DNA of 14,095 nucleotides from Gemmatimonadota bacterium (GTDB lineage Bacteria; Gemmatimonadota; Gemmatimonadetes; Longimicrobiales; RSA9): positions 1-14,095 of the forward strand of contig JACQPS010000248.1 of assembly GCA_016207445.1 (NCBI GenBank), written 5' to 3'. Every line of letters begins with the position of its first letter. Positions within the stretch are counted from its first letter, which is position 1. A program made the position numbers and the translations under genes. Of this stretch, positions 7,645-14,090 are shown piece after piece. The notes beneath the pieces were generated by a model. That model saw only the letters and a list, made by a program, of their open reading frames with translations. It did no database searches and had not been told where the DNA came from.

Positions 7645-9849
7645 TCAGAACGCCTGCCCGATCGAGAAATGCAACTGGAACCGCTCCAGGAACGAGCGGT
7701 GCGGCTCCCAGAAGATCGGCTCGGGCAGCCGCCTCAGGTTGCCGGTGTTGACGTGCACCCGCTTCCCCTCATCGTTCAGGACCTCGTCCACCTCCGTCGC
7801 GATCACGCGGAGCCGCTCGCCGCCGCGGGGGTTGTAGCCCACGTCGACGCGGAACGGCCCGACGGCCGTGAAGTAGCGAACGCCGAATCCCGGGGTCCAG
7901 ACCATGGTGCCGAGGTCCACCGCGCCCGCATCGCTCCACACGTTGCCGTAATCCAGGAACGCCGCGCCGCGCAGCTTGTCGCCCAGCAGCGGGAAGCGAA
8001 GCTCGAGGCTCCCTTCCAGCAGCGCCGAGCCGCCGAGCGGCCGGAGCTGCAGGCGTCCGCGGTCGAGCAAGAGCGAGTCGCACGAGCCCGAGTTGATCGT
8101 CACCTCGTAGACGGTGTCGCAGCCCGCGGCCCCCGGCGCGGGCTGCGGAAACGCTTCCGCCGCGTTCACGGTCAATACGCTCGGCCCGAGACGGTACTGC
8201 GCGTAGCCGCGCACGCTGTTCGGCCCGCCCGCGAAGAACCGCTTCTGCGGGTGGAGCAGCGGGTCCCCTGCCGCCGGGGACGAGCCCGCCCGCGCCCAGC
8301 CGGGCCGCACTCGTGCGGCAAAGACCAGGCCGCGGGCCAATTCACGGTAGGCGGCCAGGTCGCCCGCCACCCGCAGGTAGCCGAACTCGGAGCCGGTGGC
8401 GCGGGAGGCGTACTCGGTCTCGAGTCGGGCCACATAGCCACGTGTCGGGGCGAACAGCGAGTTGGAGCGGTCCCGCACGAGCGAGAAGGTGAGCGGCGCC
8501 AGCCGGTGCGGATCCTGGAGGATGCCGATCTCGGAGGCGGAGCAGGCGACAAAATTGATGCAGAGGAAAAACTCGCTGGCGGAGAGCTGCGTGAGCTCCG
8601 GCCGGTAGCCGAGCGAGAGGGAGGTTCCCCGTCCGAGCGTCCGGGTCAGCGAGAGGTAACCGCCGCGGGCGCTCCGGATGTACACCTCCGGCACGCTCCG
8701 CCGCTCCACGAAGATGCCCGCACCCAGGCTCGTCAGCGGACTGAAGAACCACGGCTCGGTCAAGTCCAGACCGAGCGAGCCCATGAGCTGGTTGTAGCGC
8801 TCGCCCCCGGCGCCGTCACAAGGGTTCACGATCGGGAGGTCGCTCAGCGACTGCGCGAAAATGTTGTAGACCCGACCGCGTGCCTCGAGCCGCCTCGCGC
8901 CCCCCAGGAAGTTCCGGCTGCCCCAGCGCCCCTCCGCGTTCACGCACTCGACGTTGCTCAGTCCGGCGCCCAGCCGGACGCGCTGCATGTTCCCCTCGTT
9001 CACCTGGACGGTCACAGGAATCACGCTGTCGGGCTGCGCCGCGAGGTCCGGTGCGATGGCCGCGTGCTGGAACAGGTCGAGCGCGAACAGGTTGCGCTGG
9101 CTGCGCAGCAGCTCCTCCTGCCGGTATACGTCCCCCGGCTCGAAGGTGAGCATGCGCCGCACCACGGTGGGCGAGATTTGTTCGGTGCCCACCACCTGCA
9201 CGGCGCCGAAGCGCGCACGGGTGCCGGGCAGCGCCTCGTAGCGCACGTGCGCGACATCCGGCGAGTCCGACGGAATCAGGTAGCTCGCCAGCACCTCGGC
9301 CCGGGCATAGCCGCGGTTCAGCAGTCGCCGTGTCAACGTGTCGCGCCCGGCCTCGTAGTCCAGCAGGCTGAACGGCTCGCCCATGCGCAGCGGCAGGTCC
9401 CGCGCGACGGCGGCCGGGATCAGCGAGTCGGCTTCCGCCACCTTCAGGGATGCGACGCGCACCGGGGTGCCTTCGGCGACGCGGAACGTGACGCGCTCGC
9501 CCTTGCCCGCGTGCTCCACCTCGGCCTCCACGCGCGCGTCGCGATACCCGCGCTGATAGTAAAAGAGGCGGATGCGCAGCAGGTCCTGCCGCAGGACCTC
9601 CGTGTCCAGGTAGTTCTCCTCGACGGAGCCGCCGAACCAGCAGATCGGGCGGAGCAGCGTCACGAGCTTGCAGCGCGTGGCGGTCGTGACAATGGCGCTG
9701 GGGAGCAGGGCACGGTGGCGCGCGCTCACGCCCTGGAAGCGCAGCTCGGTCACCCGGGGACGTCCGTCCGCGGGCTGCTGTGCGAGCGCGCCCGCCGGCA
9801 GCCGGAAGCAGGCGAGCAAGAGCCCCAGCGAGAGGGTGAGGCGGAGCAT
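7645..9849 (-). CDS. tamA: Omp85 outer-membrane barrel with three POTRA domains (TamA-type)
   Basis: A 734-residue Omp85 protein. A signal peptide (1-23, cleavage near ALA-QQ) precedes three POTRA repeats (about 32-126, 128-209 and 210-286) and a 16-strand-size barrel ending in a C-terminal Phe (IGQAF), the outer-membrane insertion signal. The conserved loop-6 motif is VRGY at 546-549 within RFFAGGPNSVRGY. Three POTRAs plus an adjacent tamB favour TamA; BamA usually has five, so BamA is less likely. A POTRA-1 insertion holds Cys60 and Cys70. Further cysteines lie at 302, 344, 430, 436, 577 and 590, with the last pair in an insertion after the VRGY motif. The ATG at 9849 has GGAGG 9 nt upstream, inside the end of the phosphoesterase gene; its stop is 4 nt from the tamB start. 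The family is certain; TamA versus BamA orthology is probable. Confidence 0.92.
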   Translation of the reverse strand: MLRLTLSLGLLLACFRLPAGALAQQPADGRPRVTELRFQGVSARHRALLPSAIVTTATRCKLVTLLRPICWFGGSVEENYLDTEVLRQDLLRIRLFYYQRGYRDARVEAEVEHAGKGERVTFRVAEGTPVRVASLKVAEADSLIPAAVARDLPLRMGEPFSLLDYEAGRDTLTRRLLNRGYARAEVLASYLIPSDSPDVAHVRYEALPGTRARFGAVQVVGTEQISPTVVRRMLTFEPGDVYRQEELLRSQRNLFALDLFQHAAIAPDLAAQPDSVIPVTVQVNEGNMQRVRLGAGLSNVECVNAEGRWGSRNFLGGARRLEARGRVYNIFAQSLSDLPIVNPCDGAGGERYNQLMGSLGLDLTEPWFFSPLTSLGAGIFVERRSVPEVYIRSARGGYLSLTRTLGRGTSLSLGYRPELTQLSASEFFLCINFVACSASEIGILQDPHRLAPLTFSLVRDRSNSLFAPTRGYVARLETEYASRATGSEFGYLRVAGDLAAYRELARGLVFAARVRPGWARAGSSPAAGDPLLHPQKRFFAGGPNSVRGYAQYRLGPSVLTVNAAEAFPQPAPGAAGCDTVYEVTINSGSCDSLLLDRGRLQLRPLGGSALLEGSLELRFPLLGDKLRGAAFLDYGNVWSDAGAVDLGTMVWTPGFGVRYFTAVGPFRVDVGYNPRGGERLRVIATEVDEVLNDEGKRVHVNTGNLRRLPEPIFWEPHRSFLERFQLHFSIGQAF

Positions 9850-9853
9850 CGGC

Positions 9854-10705
9854 TCAGGCCTCCGCGTCCGGCGGCCCGGACAGGATCTGGCGCCCCGTGC
9901 GCGGAAAGATGTGCCGGCTCACGGGCGCGAAGCCGTTCGCATCGTCGAAGAAGATGTAATGCGTGATGCGGACGACCTCGTCGCCGAACCGGATGAGGTT
10001 GAACGAGTTCTTCTCGCGCTCACGCGCGCGGCCACGCCGCGATGTGGCCGTGCCCGCCTGCACGATGATGATGCCGTGCTCGCGGTCCTTGCCCGGGTAC
10101 ACGTCGAGCGAGTTGCCGACGTAGGCGCGGTGCAGGTGTCCGCCCAGGATCATGTCCACGCGCAGCGCGGTGAAGCGATCGAGCGCCTCCTTCGCATGCG
10201 GCATGACCTCGCCGCCCTCGTAGTCGGGCGCGGGCGCGAAGTGGTGATGCGCGACGACGATGCGCGCCGCGCCCGCGGGCGCCGCGCGCAACTCCTGGGC
10301 GCACCAGTCGAGCTGGCTGGCGCGCACCCGTCCGTTGGTGATGGCCCGGAGCGGGCTCGTGGTATTGATCGCGACAATGACGGCGCCGTCGAGGCGCACG
10401 GCCACGTCCAGCTCGGGGGCGATGTGCTCGCGGTAGAGGTCGTAGGGGTGGAACAGCCGCTCGAAGAGCCGATAGAGCGGAATGTCGTGGTTCCCGGGAA
10501 CGAGGATGCGCGGCGCGGGCGGGAGCCGATCGAGGAACGCCCGCGCGGCGCGGAACTGCTCCAGCTTCGCACGCTGCGTGAAATCGCCGCTGGCCACGAC
10601 CAGATCCGGCGCGAGCTCGTGGGCGGCGCGCAGCAGCGCCTCGGCCACGGCGGGCACGAACGGCGGGCCGAAGTGCAGATCCGAGACGTGCAGCAGCGTG
10701 AGCAC
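9854..10705 (-). CDS. Calcineurin-like metallophosphoesterase (CpdA/Icc-like)
   Basis: A 283-residue dinuclear-metal phosphoesterase. All five family motifs are present: SDLHFG (Asp9, His11), SGDFTQR (Asp41), GNHD (Asn72, His73, Asp74), AHHHF (His153-155) and GGHLH (His190, His192). The SDLHFG and GGHLH spelling resembles class III cyclic-nucleotide phosphodiesterases (CpdA/Icc), but LpxH-like lipid phosphohydrolases share the fold, so the substrate is open. No signal peptide or membrane segment is seen. The start is GTG 10705, preceded by AGGAGG at 10710-10715, which overlaps the lgt stop codon. A longer frame running to 11005 simply overlaps lgt and is rejected. Its stop lies 4 nt before the tamA start. 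Being enclosed between lgt and tamA suggests an envelope-related substrate, which is inference. Confidence 0.9.
   Translation of the reverse strand: MLTLLHVSDLHFGPPFVPAVAEALLRAAHELAPDLVVASGDFTQRAKLEQFRAARAFLDRLPPAPRILVPGNHDIPLYRLFERLFHPYDLYREHIAPELDVAVRLDGAVIVAINTTSPLRAITNGRVRASQLDWCAQELRAAPAGAARIVVAHHHFAPAPDYEGGEVMPHAKEALDRFTALRVDMILGGHLHRAYVGNSLDVYPGKDREHGIIIVQAGTATSRRGRAREREKNSFNLIRFGDEVVRITHYIFFDDANGFAPVSRHIFPRTGRQILSGPPDAEA
9859..9863 (-). promoter_or_regulatory. Shine-Dalgarno of tamA
   Basis: GGAGG on the minus strand lies 9 nt before the tamA ATG (9849) and within the last codons of the metallophosphoesterase. It confirms the barrel start and indicates translation coupled to the upstream gene. 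Confidence 0.65.
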
Positions 10706-10709
10706 CGCG

Positions 10710-10715
10710 CCTCCT
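10710..10715 (-). promoter_or_regulatory. Shine-Dalgarno of the metallophosphoesterase
   Basis: AGGAGG on the minus strand lies 4 nt before GTG 10705 and overlaps the lgt TAG (10714-10716) by two bases. It decides the start in favour of the 283-residue protein beginning just before SDLHFG, which is where this family normally starts. Confidence 0.7.
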
Positions 10716-11634
10716 AAGACGGCGATGCGGCGATGGGGCGACGCGGCGACGCGGCACGCGGCGCGGCGGGCACGGCGGCGAGCCGCCGATTTCGTAACAA
10801 CCAGGCACCCGCGGCTGCAAGCACGAGGCTCAGGAGCTGCGCGATCGTGATGGGCCCGAGCAGCCGGTCGTCCTTCGCGCGCAGGAATTCGACCGCGAAG
10901 CGGGAGGCACCGGCCAGGACGAGATACAGGCCGAGGAGACGCCCCGGCGCGAACGCGCCGGTCCCCGATCCTTCCGCCCTGCTCGCGCCGCGCCGCCCCA
11001 GCCACAGCAGCAGCGCGAGCGTGCCGAACGCCAGCCCCGCCTCGTAGAGCTGCGTGGGGTGCACGCGCACGTGGCCGGTCGCGGTGAGGGCGGCGGGCGA
11101 CGTCGTCGCCCCGAAATACTCGAGCAGGTTCGCGGGCGTGGTGGGCGGCGCACCGGCCGGGAAGGCAAGGCCGAGCGGGAAGGCGGTCGGCAGGCCGTAG
11201 TCATCGCCGACGAGGAAGCAACCGATGCGCCCGAGCGCGTAGCCGAGCGCGAGTGCGGGGGCGGCGGCATCCGCGAGGACGGGCAGGGGCAGCGCGAGTC
11301 GCCGCGCTCGCCACGCGACCGCGGCGGCTCCTCCCAACAACCCCCCGTACCAGACCAGCCCGCCGCGCGCGAGCAGCAGGGCCACGGGCTCGCTCAGGAA
11401 CGCATCGAAGTGCAGCAGCAGGTAGTAGAGCTTGGCGCCCAGGATTCCGCCGATCGCGGCCGCCACCACCAGCTCGCCCGAGGAGGCCGAGGAAAGGCCC
11501 CGGTGCCGCAGCTCGCGGCCGAGCAACCAGCCGGAGGCGAGGAATGCGACCAGCAGCAGCGCGCCGAACGAGGTCACGCTCTGGCCACCGAGACCGGGGA
11601 GCCACTCGGGGAGCCGGAACAGCACCGGCAGCAT
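10714..11634 (-). CDS. lgt: Prolipoprotein diacylglyceryl transferase family protein
   Basis: A 306-residue polytopic inner-membrane protein with about seven hydrophobic helices. Lgt moves diacylglycerol from phosphatidylglycerol to the lipobox cysteine of prelipoproteins. Matching elements are GGLVWYGG (91-98), the signature region GRIGCFLVGDDYG (135-147, with Arg136 equivalent to E. coli Arg143), HPTQLYE (192-198) and RFAVEFLR (245-252, equivalent to E. coli Arg239/Glu243). The signature differs from the E. coli form GRIGNFINGELWG: the Asn is Cys139 and the acidic position is an Asp pair. This resembles the GCFL-type Lgt subfamily. The start ATG 11634 overlaps the tsaD stop as TGATG, with GGAG 5 nt upstream. 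The Ala/Pro/Arg/Ser-rich C-terminal tail (about 285-306) is partly encoded by an 8-bp tandem repeat and looks unstructured. The family is firm; true lipoprotein activity is probable. Confidence 0.9.
   Translation of the reverse strand: MLPVLFRLPEWLPGLGGQSVTSFGALLLVAFLASGWLLGRELRHRGLSSASSGELVVAAAIGGILGAKLYYLLLHFDAFLSEPVALLLARGGLVWYGGLLGGAAAVAWRARRLALPLPVLADAAAPALALGYALGRIGCFLVGDDYGLPTAFPLGLAFPAGAPPTTPANLLEYFGATTSPAALTATGHVRVHPTQLYEAGLAFGTLALLLWLGRRGASRAEGSGTGAFAPGRLLGLYLVLAGASRFAVEFLRAKDDRLLGPITIAQLLSLVLAAAGAWLLRNRRLAAVPAAPRAASPRRPIAASPS
10720..10751. repeat. 8-bp tandem repeat, four copies, at the 3' end of lgt
   Basis: Four consecutive octamers are visible on the plus strand: CGGCGATG, CGGCGATG, GGGCGACG and CGGCGACG, followed by decaying CGGC-type units up to about 10768. 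The array lies in the last codons of lgt, 4-36 nt upstream of its stop, and encodes the low-complexity tail. Because 8 is not a multiple of 3, a change of one or two units would shift the lgt frame. Confidence 0.75.
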
Positions 11635-11636
11635 CA
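11632..11636 (-). promoter_or_regulatory. TGATG stop-start overlap, tsaD/lgt
   Basis: On the minus strand the tsaD stop (TGA 11636-11634) and the lgt start (ATG 11634-11632) share one base. A GGAG lies 5 nt before the ATG. This arrangement normally gives re-initiation coupling, so lgt translation should follow tsaD. Confidence 0.8.
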
Positions 11637-12680
11637 GCGCTCCAGCCCCGGGAAGGCGAGATCGGCCCGGGCGGTCGCGTCCAGGCCGGCAATTTCGCCC
11701 TGCTGGTAATGGAACAGCGCCGCGCGCGCGACCATGGCGCCGTTATCGGTGGCCATGCGCGCCGTGGGGAAGAAGAGCTCGCCCCCGTTTCCGAGCGCGG
11801 CGGCCAGCCCGTCGCGCAGTGCCCGGTTCGCAGCCACGCCACCGCCCAGCAACACCCGCCGGCAACGCGTCGCCTGGACGGCGCGCAGCGTCTTCGCCAC
11901 CAGTGTATCGATGACGGCCGCCTGGAAGGACGCGGCCAGGTTCGCCGTCTCGTCCGTCAGTCGGCCCCCGGCCTCGAGCTCGCGCACGCGATTCAGCACG
12001 GCCGTCTTCAACCCGCTGAAGGAAAAGTCGTAGTAGTCGTCCTCGCCCGGGCGCTGCGCCGCGGCCAGCATCGGGCGCGGCAGCGTGTGTGCGCGCGCGT
12101 CGCCTTCCCTGGCCGTGCGCTCGATCACGGGTCCGCCCGGATAGCCGAGCCCCAGGATCTTGGCGACCTTGTCGAAGGCTTCGCCGGCCGCGTCGTCGCG
12201 TGTCTCGCCCAGCAGCTCGTAGCGGCCCCATGCCGGCACCCAGAGCAGCAGCGTGTGCCCGCCGGAAACGAGCAGCGCCACGAACGGTGGCTCAGCCGCG
12301 GGCAGCTCCAGGTTGGCCGCGAACAGGTGCGCCTCCATGTGGTGGACCGTGACCAGCGGCCGACCCGTGGCATAGGCGGCGGCCTTCGCCCAGGTCACGC
12401 CCACCAGCAGCGCGCCGATCAGTCCCGGTCCCGCGGTCACGCCGAAGACGTCCAGGTCGCGCAGCTCGACGCCCGCCTCGCGCAGCGCTCCGTCGACTAC
12501 ATCATCGACCACGCGCAGGTGCGCGCGCGAGGCCAGCTCGGGGACGACGCCGCCGTAGAGCTTGTGCACGTCCTGCGACAGGATCACGTGGCCGAGCAGC
12601 TCGCGCTCGCCGCGCAGCACGGCGGCGGACGTCTCATCGCACGAGGTCTCGAGCCCCAGGACCAGGGGAGCGGCCGCCAC
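11634..12680 (-). CDS. tsaD: tRNA N6-adenosine threonylcarbamoyltransferase TsaD
   Basis: A 348-residue cytoplasmic protein of the Kae1/TsaD ASKHA family, which with TsaB/TsaE transfers the threonylcarbamoyl group to A37 of ANN-decoding tRNAs. Key features are ETSCDET (11-17), the metal site HHMEAH (113-118, with His114 and His118), SGGHT (139-143), GGPVIE (182-187), FSFSGLKTAV (219-228) and the C-terminal TDNGAM with Asp312 as a metal ligand. Length is normal (E. coli 337). The GTG at 12680 is chosen because GGAGG sits 6 nt upstream (12687-12691) and the protein begins just before the LGLETSCDET strand. The longer frame to 12827 would overlap the thioredoxin gene and is rejected. It overlaps lgt by one base. 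The identification is firm. Confidence 0.97.
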   Translation of the reverse strand: MAAAPLVLGLETSCDETSAAVLRGERELLGHVILSQDVHKLYGGVVPELASRAHLRVVDDVVDGALREAGVELRDLDVFGVTAGPGLIGALLVGVTWAKAAAYATGRPLVTVHHMEAHLFAANLELPAAEPPFVALLVSGGHTLLLWVPAWGRYELLGETRDDAAGEAFDKVAKILGLGYPGGPVIERTAREGDARAHTLPRPMLAAAQRPGEDDYYDFSFSGLKTAVLNRVRELEAGGRLTDETANLAASFQAAVIDTLVAKTLRAVQATRCRRVLLGGGVAANRALRDGLAAALGNGGELFFPTARMATDNGAMVARAALFHYQQGEIAGLDATARADLAFPGLER

Positions 12681-12738
12681 GCTAGGCCTCCGCGAGCGTG
12701 TTGGGCGCCGGCCGCGTCGTAAGGACGAGCGGCACGGC
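12681..12738 (-). other. Inter-gene gap between thioredoxin gene and tsaD
   Basis: These 58 nt contain the tsaD Shine-Dalgarno but no recognisable terminator or promoter hexamers. An internal promoter for tsaD cannot be excluded. Confidence 0.4.
12687..12691 (-). promoter_or_regulatory. Shine-Dalgarno of tsaD
   Basis: GGAGG on the minus strand lies 6 nt before GTG 12680, the best-spaced ribosome-binding site in the window. It decides the TsaD start against a 49-codon longer reading frame. Confidence 0.75.
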
Positions 12739-13299
12739 TCAGCTCCGTAAGAGGGCGCGGATGTCTGCGCTGTGGGGCGGCTCGTCCCAGCGCGCGGGCC
12801 CGAACACCTTGCGCACCACGCGACCATCGCGCCCGATCAGGAACGTGGTGGGCAGCCCCGTGACGCCGTAGCGCCGCTGAATCTGCGCGCGCGGATCGAG
12901 CAGCACGGTGAACGTGAGCCCCAGCTCTGCGACGAACGCCCGCACGTCGCCGCCGGGGTTGCCGAGCGCGTCCACGCCGCCGAGCGGCGCGTCCACGCTC
13001 ACGGCCAGGACGGCGAGCCCCTGCGGCGCCAGCTCGGCCGAGAGCCGCTCCAGGGCGGGCATCTCCCAGCGACACGGGGCGCACCACGTCGCCCACACGT
13101 TGAGCAGCACCACGCGGCCGCGCAGGTCCTCCAGCCGCACGGTGTCGCCGGTCAACGCGGGCGCTGCGAACGGGGGCGCGACGTCGCCCGGCTGCACGAG
13201 CGAGAAACGCTCCCGCTGCGCCCAGCCCAGGGCGATCCACGCGCCGAGCGCGGCGGCGAGAATCCCCGTGAGCAGCCAGTTGCGGGTTCGCTCGGTCAT
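12739..13299 (-). CDS. TlpA/ResA-type membrane-anchored thioredoxin
   Basis: A 186-residue protein with one N-terminal membrane helix (about 8-27), expected to face the periplasm, followed by a thioredoxin-like domain of the AhpC-TSA/Redoxin type. The redox site is WCAPC (Cys73, Cys76) and the cis-proline is in GLPTTF (Pro150). The family reduces or exchanges disulfides outside the cytoplasm, for example in cytochrome c maturation. The GDVAPPF opening (38-44) and LRGRVVLLNVWATWC strand are typical. The ATG at 13299 is preferred because it directly precedes the membrane helix. A GTG at 13350 in the same frame would add 17 residues and overlap the PASTA gene, and neither start has a good Shine-Dalgarno. 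It follows the PASTA gene by 16 nt. No cytochrome c maturation gene is nearby, so the substrate is unknown. Confidence 0.92.
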   Translation of the reverse strand: MTERTRNWLLTGILAAALGAWIALGWAQRERFSLVQPGDVAPPFAAPALTGDTVRLEDLRGRVVLLNVWATWCAPCRWEMPALERLSAELAPQGLAVLAVSVDAPLGGVDALGNPGGDVRAFVAELGLTFTVLLDPRAQIQRRYGVTGLPTTFLIGRDGRVVRKVFGPARWDEPPHSADIRALLRS

Positions 13300-13323
13300 T
13301 CGTGGTAGTCGGTCGTCATTCGT
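13296..13323. repeat. 9-bp direct repeat around the thioredoxin start
   Basis: GTCATTCGT occurs at 13296-13304 and again at 13315-13323 on the plus strand, 19 bp apart. One copy covers the thioredoxin ATG and the other covers the PASTA stop codon. The flanks (TCGG) are also partly shared. It may be a short duplication or chance. Confidence 0.5.
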
Positions 13324-13999
13324 TTGTTCCCCCCCGCGCCGCGCCGCCACCGCTCGCCGAACGCGCCGACGAGGCCGCGACGGAATCGTCCACCGGGCCG
13401 GGCGGCGCCATGGGCTCCGGCGCGATGAGGCCCGCGCTGACCACGAGTGTCACGCGCGCGGGCAGCTCGAGCTCGGTCCCGGGCGCCGGCTCGACTCGGA
13501 CGAGCTTGCCCGCCTCGAGATCCGACAGCTCCTCGCGGCGTGCCACCTGAAAGCCGAGCCGCCCCAGCAGGGCCTCGGCGCGCGCGGGCGCAAGGCCGAC
13601 CAGGTCCGGCACGCGCGCGCGCGCCTTGCCGGCGCTGAGTGCGACGCGCACCGGCGCGCCAGATCGGAGTCGCTGGCCAGGCAAGGGGCTCTGCGCCAGG
13701 ATCACGCCGGGCGCCGCACGCGGGTGCGGCAGCTCCGTGAGCTCACCGAGCGCGAGCCCGAGCTGTCCCAGCCGCTGTGCCGCGGCCTCGCGCGTGAGAC
13801 CGCGCAGGTCCGGGACCGCCACGGCCTCCACGCTCGCCTGCACGGGCGGGAAGATGACCAGCGTGGCGAGCGCGTAGCCGGCGCCGAAGCAGACGGCCGT
13901 GAGCGCGGCCAGCGCGAGCGCCCAGCGCCGCCAGCGGCGGCGGCCCTCCGACGCTTCTTTCAGCCGCCGGCGAATGGAGTCTCCCAGCCTCATATTCAT
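13316..13999 (-). CDS. Stand-alone PASTA-repeat membrane protein
   Basis: A 227-residue protein with a basic cytoplasmic N-terminus (Arg/Lys-rich to about 26), one membrane helix (about 26-49), then two PASTA repeats (about 60-124 and 128-190). Each repeat has the VPDLxGL opening, an internal helix ending in LG and a closing VxVxLSAG-type strand. The tail (191-227) is Pro/Ala/Ser/Gly-rich. PASTA domains bind peptidoglycan fragments or muropeptides when outside the membrane. Here no kinase or transpeptidase domain is attached and none is encoded nearby. The start is ATG 13999 or ATG 13993; both lack a Shine-Dalgarno. Frames extending to 14068 or 14092 would translate the 14-bp tandem array and are rejected. 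It is the first gene of the minus-strand run inside the window. The domain assignment is firm; the biological role is unknown. Confidence 0.87.
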   Translation of the reverse strand: MNMRLGDSIRRRLKEASEGRRRWRRWALALAALTAVCFGAGYALATLVIFPPVQASVEAVAVPDLRGLTREAAAQRLGQLGLALGELTELPHPRAAPGVILAQSPLPGQRLRSGAPVRVALSAGKARARVPDLVGLAPARAEALLGRLGFQVARREELSDLEAGKLVRVEPAPGTELELPARVTLVVSAGLIAPEPMAPPGPVDDSVAASSARSASGGGAARGGTNE

Positions 14000-14006
14000 G
14001 GAATTC

Positions 14007-14090
14007 GAACTTGGTACGACGAACGACGGCACGCGAACTTCGGCACTCGAACTTCGGCACTCGAACATCGGCCCTCGACCTACGGCCCTC
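14007..14090. repeat. 14-bp tandem repeat array, six units, upstream of the PASTA gene
   Basis: Six units start at exactly 14007, 14021, 14035, 14049, 14063 and 14077 on the plus strand. The two central ones (14035-14062) are identical: GAACTTCGGCACTC. Outer units diverge progressively: GAACTTGGTACGAC and GAACGACGGCACGC on the left, GAACATCGGCCCTC and GACCTACGGCCCTC on the right. Each central junction contains CGAACTTCG, a near-palindrome (CGAA-C-TTCG). The array lies 7 nt before the PASTA ATG and approaches the window edge, so its true extent is unknown. The period is not a multiple of three, so it is not a protein repeat. Confidence 0.9.

Noticed and set aside
3312..9966. Very long plus-strand open frames opposite tamB and tamA (764 and 799 codons)
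   Set aside because: They lie antisense to genes with clear family motifs, have Arg/His/Ala-rich low-complexity translations without recognisable domains, and arise because high third-position GC removes stop codons from the opposite strand.
10944..10961. Perfect inverted repeat CCGGCGCG-AA-CGCGCCGG inside lgt
   Set aside because: It lies in mid-gene with no U-tract. It encodes an ordinary Gly/Ala/Pro loop, and such palindromes are expected by chance at this GC content, so it is not called a terminator.
9854..11005. Extended 383-residue version of the metallophosphoesterase
   Set aside because: The extra 100 residues overlap the lgt coding region in another frame, and the AGGAGG at 10710-10715 marks the shorter start.
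11253..12722. Plus-strand frame of 489 codons across tsaD and lgt
   Set aside because: It is antisense to two well-supported genes, and its translation is Arg/Ala-rich with no domain pattern.
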